From positions 410,001 to 474,000 of the forward strand of contig JAODUO010000195.1 in assembly GCA_025642075.2 (NCBI GenBank): a stretch of 64,000 nt of DNA, in the 5' to 3' direction. Positions within the stretch are counted from its first letter, which is position 1; every line of letters starts with the position of its first letter. The translations under genes were made by a program, and so were the position numbers. The notes under the pieces are model-generated. The model saw nothing but the letters and a program-made list of their open reading frames with translations. It did not search any database and was not told the DNA's origin. This DNA comes from Ridgeia piscesae (taxonomy: Eukaryota; Annelida; Polychaeta; Sabellida; Siboglinidae). This document shows, in pieces, positions 12,001 to 22,399 of the stretch.

Positions 12001-12070
12001 CGTATCCATAAGTTTCGTAAAAGACACTTTGGCAACATACATTTTGTCAAGAGGACATTTTTTGTAACAA
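12001..12070 (+). mobile_element. Relic end of the foldback family
   Basis: The words tatccata, gtaaaagacactttgg, aacatacattttg and aggacatttt follow the order of the family's terminal array, with mutations. No matching interior follows, so this is a solo, degraded end. Confidence 0.5.
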
Positions 12071-12589
12071 ACGGTGAAGCTGTGGTCATATTGACTTCTT
12101 GTAAAATATTGATATGTTATTAGCCATGAGGAAGACGGTAGTCTAACATTAATAAATACAATGGTGATTTGATTAAATAGTGCATAGTTTACGATGCGGG
12201 ACAGTTAATGAAAACTAATAGTAATTGTGATAATAATAAATATTATAGTAATAAATATTATAGTAATAACGTATGTTTATTACGTTGCAGTGTCTTGATA
12301 AATGTCTTCGGTAGTATATTCGTCACGGGATTCTAACAAACAATTTTTTTTAACCGAATATAGGAATATCGTAACACTGATGACGACGATGAAGATAGTG
12401 ATAATAATAACAACTTAAAATCGATCGTGACAGAGTTTGACCAACTTCAGCTTAATAGAATCGAAGTCCTAATATAATTGGTAGCCGTCGTTTGATCACC
12501 GTTGGCGTTCATTGTCCAGCGTTTCCAGTTTATTCGAAGGTAACATGGTATCTTGGCTCTTCGTCTTTTGGCGTAATACATAATTAACA

Positions 12590-13059
12590 ATAGGGGACAA
12601 CAGCCAGCGTTTGTGTCGGTCAGTCTGAACGGTTTGACCAGACTTAGATATAACCTGGTCGGCGTGAATGGCTTCCCTGGAAAGTTAATTGTTTTCTTTC
12701 TCAAACTTCCCATTCTCAGCCGCCGGGAAGTCGACTGGGCTTCAGCGGGCAAGGTGCCAAGAGTCTGTCGTCGACACCCGGCCTGTGCAGGGTGATTGAC
12801 AAGATGTCTCGATAGATATTGCCTGGGAAAGGGGCACCGACTCATTGCGATTGTCCGCGGATGACCGCCGCTCGTTATTGGGTCAGTCCACCAGTGGCAC
12901 ACGATGGGGTGAATATCAATGGGTTGGCGCGTCTTGTCGTCATCTTTGCACCACAATTGCGCTGTTCACCAACCTCTGGTTTCCTCTACAAATTGACTCT
13001 TCCTCCCTTTAACGCGCGGTCATTTCCCAAGGCGGTGAAGGACAACTGTCAGTAAGAAA
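12590..13059. other. GC-richer block without a recognised gene
   Basis: Richer in CpG than its surroundings and open on the minus strand for 169 codons (12956-12447), but the peptide has no domain I recognise. Its position 2.3 kb upstream of the FoxH exon would fit a promoter or 5' untranslated region for that gene. This is inference. Confidence 0.25.
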
Positions 13060-13109
13060 CACTCTACTCGTCTAGTATTCAAGTTGCAGGACATCTATCT
13101 ATCCATCAG
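13060..13109 (+). other. Possible 5' untranslated exon end of the FoxH gene
   Basis: The sequence ccatcag|gtgagtga gives a near-consensus splice donor with the exon ending at 13109. It faces the FoxH exon, which has no start codon of its own. There is no ATG in the last 50 bases before the donor. Confidence 0.2.
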
Positions 13110-14015
13110 GTGAGTGATTCTGAATATTGAAACAGTATCTGCCAGTAACAATTGACCACCAACGAGACGGTACAATACAAATATAATTTATTCACCAAAA
13201 ATAAGTTGACAATGGATTGGCAATCCAAACACGGATTGTGATCGCGTCAAACCATATCAATTTACAATTTGCGTAAGACATGATTAAATAAGTACTGTGT
13301 GCTTCTTATTTGCGAGGGTAACAACCGGTAATACGCCACTTATTTCGTTTGTGTTACTTGGCGCGTTCATAATAGTATGCGTAAGCTTTTACAGTAAACA
13401 CTAAACACACGTTATTATTGAATAACATAAATGTAGAATATTTTATTCATGCTGACGTGCCAAGATGGAACAAAAACAGATACGAAATGTCGTTGATGTT
13501 GACGCGTGCAATTTATTTTATTTTAATATATGAGCCGCTATTTATTTGGCTTTACTAGTGCTGCATAGTGTAATACGTAATTCCCATGGATCGAGTGCCT
13601 TAAGGTGTGCAGAAAACGTTCAGCATAATTTAATGTTAATGGTTAATCTAACTTGACCAGAACGGTGAAGTTAAATCAACGTGTTATGTAATGTAATACA
13701 CTTATGTAATAATAAGTCACACTTACATTAACTTGAAAGATTCACACTTTTTGGACATGTTCAATGCTTTGTTTTGGAAATTAAGCAAATGAATGTACGA
13801 ATTCTTGTTTATTTCGCAGTAATGAAAACCGAAAGAAGCAATGAGCGAAGGAAAGAGAGGCGACACGTGGAGGGAGTCAAGAAGCACAGGTTGGACAATA
13901 ATCTTTCTGGGTGTCACGTGGAAAGAAAAACGGAGAGAGAGACACACACAAAAGCGAGAGAGAAGAGAGTTAGATATCAGACGGATGGGCGGACGGACAA
14001 ACGCGCGCGCGCGCT

Positions 14016-14017
<2 letters not shown>
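13110..14017. other. No gene recognised
   Basis: AT-rich to 13750, then a purine-rich segment (13820-14000, many gaaag and gagag words) leading to a CA repeat. No exon-like sequence seen. Confidence 0.5.

Positions 14018-14064
<47 letters not shown>
14018..14064. repeat. (CA)n microsatellite
   Basis: About 23 CA units flanked by alternating GCGCGC tracts on both sides, a composition prone to Z-DNA. Confidence 0.95.
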
Positions 14065-14066
<2 letters not shown>

Positions 14067-14471
14067 GGGCGCGCGCACACACACGGTTTTTTGATGCGCA
14101 GACATGTTGGGGTATGTTCCTCGCTAGCCAGGCAGCCCCCCACTTTTCTCACAGTATTTTCGCACGCCGTGTACCGAAGACGGATTAATCACATAGCCTT
14201 TGTTATTGTTCCGTGCTTCCAGGAATCGGTACAACTTCAAAGACGTGTAGAGGAAATGCGGTCTGTGTTGCAACTAGTCAATTAGTAGGTCACCAAGCGG
14301 GTTAGCAGCTCCTGCAGCGGATGGCGTGAGGGGGGCATAGCAAAAGCCGAACGTATGATTTTAATAGTGGTGCGATTTTTTTTTGTAAATCCGATGATGG
14401 AACTATAAATATATTTGTGTTTTCTCTTAGCCGAGGCAAATTGCTCTTCTCCATAGTTGAGACGGGTAAAT

Positions 14472-14674
14472 AAAACGTAATTGTGTTATTATTTAGTAAT
14501 CCAACACAATTACGTTTTGATGTTCTATTCTGATCGTATGTGTATCAAACAACTAATTACGATTATACCAATTTTAATAAACCCAAAATAATGTTCGCAA
14601 TATTAAATATTTACGATAAAATTTGTATAATCGTAATTAGTTGTTTGGTACACATACGATCAGAATAGAACATC
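14472..14674. mobile_element. Palindromic element: two adjacent inverted repeats
   Basis: A 16-bp perfect inverted repeat (aaaacgtaattgtgtt at 14472-14487, complement at 14503-14518) is followed directly by a 50-bp inverted repeat (14519-14568 and 14625-14674) with one mismatch and a 56-base AT-rich loop. The long, nearly perfect arms suggest a recently inserted MITE. No coding capacity. Confidence 0.8.
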
Positions 14675-15305
14675 ACTTTCGTGGTCAGCCATGGGCTGGA
14701 CAACATTGACCATAGAGTGCTAGTTGGATTAATTTTATATATGTTACTGTGATGGAAACAATTTCGGACGGTCCTATGGTGGCCTTAATTTCGAAGTGGC
14801 CGTATTACTGAAGTAACCGTATTACTGAATTGACCGCAAATCCTGGTTTGACTCTATAAAGTAGTATAACATTATAACGTCATATGTTAAGACATGGCTT
14901 CATCCACGGACAGCAGTTACATTTTATTTATTTAATTTAATAACTTATTAAAATAAAAACAGTAAATAGTTTAATTTAATTAGTTATGTTTAGCCAATAC
15001 ATTTCATTTCAAATTATGTAAAATAACTTGTTATATTTTAGAGCTTTTGATTTCGTTTGCTTGCTACTTTGTAGCGTATATGACGCGTTACCTACCACAT
15101 TCCAAACAACATTTAATAACTTAGTTTAATTTAAAATGCAGTAAATACTTTGATTTCAGTTGACTAAATAGTTAAAAGTCAATTAGCTAAGTCGAAATGT
15201 TATATCTGTAATGCCTAAATCAATTATTATATTACAGTGTTTTTAACAATTCTGTATTTCAAGCTCCTCTGCGCTACACAAAATACCTATAATTACTACT
15301 CGTAG
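14675..15305. other. AT-rich intron-like sequence upstream of FoxH
   Basis: No coding signal. The segment near 15240-15331 becomes pyrimidine-rich and holds two possible splice acceptors: cgtag ending at 15305 and cctattccag ending at 15331. Confidence 0.5.
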
Positions 15306-16265
15306 TTGAGATCGTTGCCGTCCTATTCCAGCTACCGCCGCTACCCGAAGCCTCCCTACCCGTACGCCGGCCTCATCACAGCCGCCGTCTGGTCGTCCCC
15401 AACCGGCGCCCTCTCCGTCGCCGACATCTACGCCTCCCTGCGCCGGATGTTCCCGTTCTTCAGCGCCGCCTACACGGGCTGGCAGAGCTCTGTACGCCAC
15501 ACACTCACGAACACACCCTGCTTCGTCAACAGAGCGATTGGGTCCTGCCGTCGTTGGACGGTCGACGCGGCGAAGGTTCCGCCAGAAGCCTTCCGTCGTC
15601 AGAGGACACCCGAGGCGAGACGAGGTTACTACGGCGAGCATCTGCTCACGCATCTGGCCGATGTTGCGTCACGTGATGCCGCAGCGCCACCTGTAGGCGA
15701 CGCGCGGAGGTTGTCGTTCGGAGTCGAGTCGTTTCTGCCGAGCAGGGTCATTAGTTCGCCTGTCGCCGACGTCCGGGTTCCGCCGTCGTCCGCCGGCAGC
15801 CGGGCGTTCAACATGAAGTCGTTCCTCCCGTCGACTGCCGATGTAACGCCGACGTTACCGATGTGCCCGATCGCAGCGCCACCTGGCATCAGCACCTATC
15901 TCCCGACGCGCGGATTCGACTGTCAATCGCGCCTGCCGGTCAGCGGGTTGACCGATGCCCCGTGTGGACACACCAGTGTTCGTCCGTCATACACCACGCC
16001 ACGTCCACAGATGTCACGTGCTAACTCCGTCCCACGACCGTTCGACATCGACTCGCTGCTCGCGCCGCCCAGCCGCACACCTCGTCTCCGACCGACCTAC
16101 TTGCAACCAAGCTGGTCGCCGGTAGCGCCACCTAGTACCGACACGAAGTGTCTGCTGTCGAGCATCTGTCCGTACAACGCGTCATCAATCCCACAATGCA
16201 TCGAGCGGTGCAGTTCTCTGTCGTTCCTCGCTGACATCATGCTTGCTTCTGAAGGTTACGTTTAG
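15306..16265 (+). CDS. FoxH-like forkhead transcription factor (3' coding exon)
   Basis: Residues about 13-100 are a forkhead (winged-helix) domain: KPPYPYAGLITAAV, then a helix 3 region GWQSSVRHTLTNTPCF, then WTVDAAKVPPEAFRRQ. The last block matches the FoxH1 signature (WxVDxxxIPxEAxRxQ) better than other Fox classes. FoxH proteins carry Smad2/3-Smad4 complexes to DNA in Nodal/Activin signalling. Oddities: the usual RHNLS is RHTLT, losing the conserved Asn that contacts bases, and the wing between CF and W is shortened by several residues. After the domain are three motifs of EH1 type, FGVESFL (138), FNMKSFL (168) and FDIDSLL (246), the last followed by PPSRT, weakly like the FoxH Smad-interaction core. 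There is no ATG: a TAG directly precedes 15306, so this exon is probably spliced, with the acceptor at 15305 or 15331. Base composition is GC-rich against AT-rich flanks. Confidence 0.85.
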   Translation: MRSLPSYSSYRRYPKPPYPYAGLITAAVWSSPTGALSVADIYASLRRMFPFFSAAYTGWQSSVRHTLTNTPCFVNRAIGSCRRWTVDAAKVPPEAFRRQRTPEARRGYYGEHLLTHLADVASRDAAAPPVGDARRLSFGVESFLPSRVISSPVADVRVPPSSAGSRAFNMKSFLPSTADVTPTLPMCPIAAPPGISTYLPTRGFDCQSRLPVSGLTDAPCGHTSVRPSYTTPRPQMSRANSVPRPFDIDSLLAPPSRTPRLRPTYLQPSWSPVAPPSTDTKCLLSSICPYNASSIPQCIERCSSLSFLADIMLASEGYV

Positions 16266-16843
16266 TCTTTGGCGTATGGTGCTTACGCCATCGTAGGACT
16301 TTGTAGACTTTACGTAGCTGCGGTGTTTTTAGGACATATGCAGCACATATACTGCATGAAACTGACGGTTATACTGGACCAGCTTCCTAAAATGGACAGC
16401 TCTGTGTATAAAATGTTAATGTGTAGATATATGTAACCTGCGATTACATTGTAGTCCTGACTCTAGATTTCGTGTAGCTGCGTTGTATTTAAAATATTAT
16501 ACGACACGAACATTTTGGTCAGATTAGACCTAGTAATGTTACTTATGTCGGACGGTTAGGTGTATATTATTTACGTAGATATATATCGTATGGTTAATTC
16601 TGGCAATTACTTGTGTATGTGACGCTTTTGCTACTGTGTCTAACTCAGGCACGTTCGCAACGTTTACCGTTGGTATAATTATGTACATTATTCTCAAATT
16701 AGTATACATAAAATAAGTCTAGTAACACTCGTTGTTTCCAGTATTTTTAAAACTCCATAACTTCCTGTTGGGAATCGAAATGCACTAATGTAGAGTCTTG
16801 CTGATGGACAATAATGTATCACTATCGTCTTGAATAATACAGC
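16266..16843 (+). other. Probable 3' untranslated region of the FoxH gene
   Basis: AT-rich, non-coding sequence between the stop codon and the first canonical poly(A) signal. It contains many TGTA words. Assignment rests on position only. Confidence 0.5.
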
Positions 16844-16849
16844 AATAAA
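16844..16849 (+). terminator. Poly(A) signal AATAAA
   Basis: A canonical hexamer 579 bases after the FoxH stop. A second AATAAA-like word follows near 16886. Confidence 0.5.
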
Positions 16850-16960
16850 GACTGTGTAGGCTACGTTTGTTTCATTGTTTTATTAAAATAAAGAGGCAAG
16901 GTTTCAGCTGTTTAGTCTACGCGGTCTGATTCTGCTGTAGTTGCTGCATGTAACCACCAT

Positions 16961-17105
16961 TCATCGCTCTCGTCTCTGCCTGTTTCTTACTGCTGTAGTC
17001 TATGACTTCATCGCTCTCGTCTCTGCCTGTTTCTTACTGCTGTAGTCTATGACTTCATCGCTCTCGTCTCTGCCTGTTTCTTACTGCTGTAGTCTATGAC
17101 TTCAT
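16961..17105. repeat. 47-bp tandem repeat, three copies
   Basis: The unit tcatcgctctcgtctctgcc... starts at 16961, 17008 and 17055, with essentially no divergence between copies. Confidence 0.92.
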
Positions 17106-17535
17106 GGCAAAATCTGATAAAATATTTGTTGTATTCGTCAGCTCGGTTTCAGTTACATCATATTAAGAAAATCAGGTCATAATTTTTGTCTTAATTGTCC
17201 GATTTAATGTTGAGTTGACCACACTGTAACTGTCACCGACAGCGATTTACGTAGAGCAGATAGGATTATCGAATAGTATTTTAGTGATAATAAAAATATT
17301 TTTATCACATTAAATCATATTTTAATATGTTGTAAATGTTACATAATATGATTAATAAATATGTAATGTAATAATGGGTGTTAAGACTATAATCACAATA
17401 CATACAACGGATTATTGCTAGTGATAAAACTAACGTGAATGTTACATTGTTGTACGAACGACCCCAAGCTCATATTTATATGTCGTTTATTGCCAAAGTA
17501 TGGCAATTCGTCTTGAATTTTTCCATCACTAGAAA

Positions 17536-17538
17536 TAA

Positions 17539-17610
<72 letters not shown>

Positions 17611-17658
17611 GCGGGTAGTAGGCGGGTAGTAGGCGGCGGCAGCAGTACTACTACTACT

Positions 17659-17692
<34 letters not shown>
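17536..17692. repeat. Trinucleotide arrays (AGT)n and (AGC)n
   Basis: About 25 AGT units, a short ggcgggtagta interruption, then CTA and about ten AGC units. The Ser-rich peptide read from it is an artefact. Confidence 0.95.
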
Positions 17693-17693
<1 letters not shown>

Positions 17694-18350
17694 CATTATA
17701 CGTAGCACTTGGTAGGAGGAGAAATTGTTATTATTGCTATTAGCAGTTCTAGAGCGCCGTACCTCCGGGACCAGCCCGTTGTTGTTGTCGTTAGTGGATG
17801 AAAGTTTTTAATAAAATAATATTATTGTAAGGGATTCGTTTGAGATCTAGATGTTATGTTGTAACATTCGCGCAGCTGGCAAACGATTTCTTTCGCCATC
17901 TAGTAGCTCATTAATCAACTACTCTCAGTTTATCTGTCCGACAGAGGGAGGCACTATTGATGTTCTGAGTGTGACAGCGAAACCCGTGATGGGTACTTCA
18001 GTTGAGGTTTGTAAATAAATCCAGTTTCCTTAAAATCTTAAATTATGGAGTTATCTATTACATTTTCATCCCGCCGTGCTGTTTGTAATATCCCAATAAT
18101 ATATTAATGGGCAATGCACTGAATCCGCTAGATGGTGTTGGCGATGAGGCGATAATCGGGTGTTTCAACTTCAAGTAAGGACTGCGTTCAAAAGATATAA
18201 TCCTGTAATGAGATAATATTAAAATTAAGTCGTCCGAATGCTGAACTTCAAACGGTTTGTTCTTTCAGTCGAGGAGATACCACTGTATATTTGGTAATCT
18301 CCCTGTTCTCGGGCTTATTAATAGGGCCAGTTCAGGATGGTTTTACATTC
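17693..18350. other. No gene recognised
   Basis: Mixed-composition sequence without splice-bounded open frames that I can support. Confidence 0.5.
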
Positions 18351-18807
18351 GGAATGACATTCTACATCACTTCCGGTACAAAGGAGACAGATATTATTAA
18401 AAAAAATTGTTTTAGATCAATTTAATTCCGTCGACTGTGTAAACAAGCTGATGTAACAGGGCATGAGCCGTTAGCACGTAAATCATAATGACATATCCCA
18501 GATACATCAGGACCACAAAGACGATGTCTTGCAATTTGCAGATATATGCCCAAACCTAAGGCTATTTCATTAATTTTTATTCTCTGTAATGCGGATTTAT
18601 TTGTTTTAAGTTTTAATTGATAAAATATTGCTAATCGTTTATTTTGACTGCAGTGCACACGTAAGACATGGCCTTTGAGGTTGTGATGCATCTGGGATGT
18701 ACTAACTGCTCACGTCAAGTGACATTGGCTTATTTACATCGACTCGATATAATTAAATTGATCTAAAACACAATTTTTGTACTGGAAATGGTGTAGAATA
18801 ACATTCC
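18351..18807. mobile_element. Inverted-repeat (MITE-like) element
   Basis: The left arm 18351-18427 (starting ggaatgacattctac, ending ttagatcaatttaatt) pairs with the right arm 18751-18807 in reverse complement, including the shared words ttagatcaatttaatt, gtacaaa and ggaatg. The arms are diverged, so the element is old. The interior encodes nothing recognisable. Confidence 0.6.
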
Positions 18808-19275
18808 AAACATATACACACATCGAAAATAGGTTATAAAGCTGTTTTGAAAAGGCCTTAATAATTTAGGCCAGTTTACTGGAAGATTACCGTAAATTTT
18901 GCCGAAATTCTCGTCACAAAAACATTTACAACAAAAACATGAATTTTTTAATAACAGCTATACATGTCTGTGTGAGTGAAAATGTGTTATTCACCCACAT
19001 AACCAGTTTCAAAATCCTGGTAGTGTAGGCAGATCCTAACATACTGGATACACGGACATTTATAGACAATACATTTATTGTGTCAATCCTGGTAAACTCA
19101 CCGATGTTCAGGACATTTTAACATTTGGTGTCTCAAAATTGGTGTGAATAACTTAGCATTTTGAACGATGTAAATTGTGCCCATGAATTTGGTGTATAGA
19201 TCTTAAGTCACAGCTGTTGTTTTGCTTTGATGTAGAAGTACCCAGGAATTATTTAATCTTTGGTTAAAAACTGAG
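18808..19275. other. No gene recognised
   Basis: AT-rich with no exon-like sequence. Confidence 0.5.
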
Positions 19276-19974
19276 AGCTTTATGGAGGGACCCGTCCACC
19301 CATCCAAACCCTATCAGATGGGTAGAAATATCACTGGATGGGTGGTGGACCGGTAAAAAAAAAGGAGCAAAAAGTCTTTATAAATCATGAGTTTTCAGAA
19401 CATTTGCGCAGAATATTTATACCAAGCCAAGCTTTCTGTGCTAGCATTGTGGATGGTCACTGCCAGGCTACTTGGTGTCCTCGTGGTTCTTTTATATCCC
19501 AGATTGAGACGAGACGAATATTAACGTGATCGTTGCGTCCATGGATAAGACTGTATACCAATACACTAACTGTTTGGAAGCAAACTAGAGGAAGCTCACC
19601 ATTGTATGGAGAATATGCAGTACATATGTATTGATGCAAGTTTTAAATAACCATTAAATGTAGTATATTTAGTACAAATGTTTTGAGTCTTCAATTACCA
19701 TTATATGGAATGCACGATAAAATTATTGCCAGTCACGTCACACATGTTTTGGTGGACACATGGATGTTAACTTTGAAATGTTGACCTGAAATGGACTATA
19801 AACACACATGTGACACAATGTTTACTCACTTTCAAGGCATAACTAACAATATCTATGGTTTTGGAAGACCTTTTTTTGCTCCTTAATTTTTTTAGCCGTC
19901 CACCCATATTTCTACCCGTCCATATTCATTTTTACCCGTTCAAATGATGGGGTGGATGGTCTCTACATAAAGCT
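19276..19974. mobile_element. Foldback element with about 105-bp inverted ends
   Basis: The left end (agctttatggaggg..., cgtccacccatcc, gggtagaaatat, aaggagcaaaaagtctt) is repeated in reverse complement at 19867-19974 (gaccttttttttgctcc..., ctctacataaagct). Related fragments occur at 24300-24480 and, more weakly, near 39300 and 54060-54260, so this is a dispersed family. Confidence 0.7.
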
Positions 19975-20575
19975 ATGTATGGAGTATACTCAGTACAGAT
20001 GTATTGATGCAAGTCTTAAATAACCATTATATGGAGAATACACAATACAGATGTTTTGATGCAAATCTTAAATAACCATTATATGGAGAATACTCAGTAC
20101 AGATGTATTGATGCAAGTCTTAAATAACCATTATATGGAGAATACACAATACAGATGTTTTGATGCAAATCTTAAATAACCATTATATGGAGAATACTCA
20201 GTACAGATGTATTGATGCAAGTCTTAAATAACCATTATATGGAGAATACACAATACAGATGTTTTGATGCAAATCTTAAATAACCGTTATATGGAGTATA
20301 CTCAGTACATATGTATTGATGCAAGTCTTAAATAACCATATGGAGAATACTCAATACAGATGTTTTGATGCAAATCTTAAATAACCATTATACGGAGAAT
20401 ACTCAATACAGATGTAGTGATGCAAGTCTTAAATAACTATTATACAAAGTATATTCAATACAGATCTATTGATGCAAGACTTAAATAACCAATGTATGGA
20501 GTATATGCAATACAGATGTTTTGATGCAAGTCTTAAATAACCATTATATGGAGAATACTCAGTACAGATACGGGC
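19975..20575. repeat. 52-bp tandem repeat, about 11 copies, partly as a 104-bp dimer
   Basis: The unit cagatgtattgatgcaagtcttaaataaccattatatggagaatact recurs every 52 bp. Alternate copies differ together (gtattgatgcaagtc with ctcagta versus gttttgatgcaaatc with cacaata), giving a 104-bp higher-order period across the first part. A lone related copy lies at about 19590-19680. Confidence 0.85.
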
Positions 20576-21454
20576 CCTGGAAGTCATGGAACTAAACTGG
20601 TTGTCAAAGTTGCAGTATGGACATGTGGATAGTTGCTCAGTGGGACTGGTGCCAAACAATTCCTCAAATGTAATGAAATCATGAAATGTAATAACTAATT
20701 TAGAATTAAATTCTTTATTATGGTTAGGGACTTTTATTTGTTACATTTATGGAATTTTATGTCACTGAACAAGGGTCCACTTTTTTATTTGACCACTGGT
20801 CAAATGTGCACTAGGCAGGTGACCACTGAGTAACTGTGCACTGGGCAACTGTTCTACACTCGCCACAGTTAATGAATATAATCTATTATGTTAGTAGGAA
20901 TGAAAGTCACTTTACTAGAACGTAGATCAATATATAATATATAGTATAATTGTAACACTTCTGTATCACTTATATCCTTAAAAATTCAAACTCAGAGGTG
21001 CAGCAAACAAAATCATTTTGTGTAATCATAAACGGGGATAAGACAAAGTCGTCATTGGAGCATGGAACTGCTGAAAATTTATGGTGGAAAAGCAATTTCA
21101 AACAAATAGGTTTTCGTTTTTTTTACAAAAGATTAAGGTGGGTATCATTTCAGAAGATTTAGTTGTAACAGGGAGAGTTGATTCCAGATTGTTGGCGCAG
21201 CTACAGAGAAACATGTTTGTCAATATAGAGCTTAGTTTTAGGATGATTTAAGGGTCCTACAGATATCAGAGAAGTGTAACAGGTTAATTATGTATAAGAA
21301 ATAAGACATAAAAAGACAGTAAACTTGTACATCAGCTGGGGGGGTCATTTAAAAAAGTATTGGAATTGATCAATTCAATTCCAGTTCAATTCCGGAATTG
21401 GAGCGGGAATTGGAATTGAAAGCAGCCAGCTACATATTGCAGGATTTGTTCCAG
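20576..21454. other. No gene recognised, upstream of the first Nxt1 exon found
   Basis: AT-rich. The segment 21360-21420 repeats attccaattg-type words (self-complementary aattcc/ggaatt). No upstream ATG exon of Nxt1 was recognised. Confidence 0.5.
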
Positions 21455-21541
21455 GAAGCAAAGTTGAAAGCAGACGAAGCATGCAATGCGGCGGAACAGT
21501 TTGCCAAGATCTACTATGAAACATTTGATAAACGAAGACAT
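21455..21541 (+). CDS. NTF2-related export protein (Nxt1/p15), N-terminal exon
   Basis: It encodes EAKLKADEACNAAEQF then AKIYYETFDKRRH, matching the first helix and 'YYxxxDKRR' of NXT1/p15. That protein is the NTF2-fold partner of NXF1 (TAP) in nuclear mRNA export. The 3' border is ...AGACAT|gtatgt, a good donor, phase 0. The 5' border is set at ttgttccag|GAA; ttgcag at 21442 in the same phase is an alternative. No ATG lies in this frame, so a short first exon with the initiator should lie upstream. The next coding exon is 13.3 kb away, a very long intron for this small gene. Confidence 0.85.
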
Positions 21542-22399
21542 GTATGTATAGCAGACAGTTTCTTGCTCATAAATGCTGGCCATCTTTCTTCCTGCAAACA
21601 GCTGAGAAGCTCGTTTTCCGTTGAATTTGTCCTGTTTCATTTCAAACTCATTTTTCATTTTCAACCCCTGATGTGACATATTTGTGTGTGATTATATAAC
21701 AACAACAACAGAACCTTTTGACAAATTATCGTACTTTATGTAGATAATTATTTATTATTAAATATCTTCAATGGGTTTACCCTACGAGGGATGTAGATTA
21801 CACAGCTCTCTGTAAAAAAGGCCATTTATAAGAATCTATATATTGTCTTTTATTCCAAGTTCAGCTAGGTGTTAGTACTACTATTAGTAGCTCCTGCAGG
21901 TGCATCCACATTTATTATTATTTGCTAAGTGATATCACCACAGAATATTATTATATTTTCAGTGATTATATTGAGTTACACAAATCTACATGAAAGCTTG
22001 CATTGACTCCAACATTCTGTTTCACTTACACCTTGCAGTGGCACACGCTCAAAGTGCTTTTTCTGCACTCAACCATTTTTCAACAGTGACTACACGTCCT
22101 AGATGTTTAATGGTGCATTTTTGTCAAACAACAAACTGTCAGATTTAATTAAAAACATTGAATAATGGTTCAGTTGACATTACAGTTTGATTAAATAGTC
22201 AGACAATTTAATTATTATCTAAACTCTGAATTCATCAAGAAGGGCAAAAGGAGTTTAAGTGAAGGTGAATGGCATCTTTTTAAACGGTATACGTGCATTC
22301 TTTTTATGGCATGACTCCCAGTGAGAGGTCATTAATACACGTTTCATATTAAAGCGACATGATCAGTTCGTGGCTTTTTATTTTTATTGCATTTTATTA

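Noticed and set aside
12447..12956. 169-codon open frame on the minus strand
   Set aside because: No recognisable domain and no supporting splice or start context. It lies in a GC-richer block where chance open frames are longer.
15243..15895. Minus-strand open frames opposite the FoxH exon
   Set aside because: Antisense shadows of a GC-rich coding exon.
17435..17629. Poly-Ser protein
   Set aside because: Translation of an (AGT)n microsatellite; no conserved flanking coding sequence.
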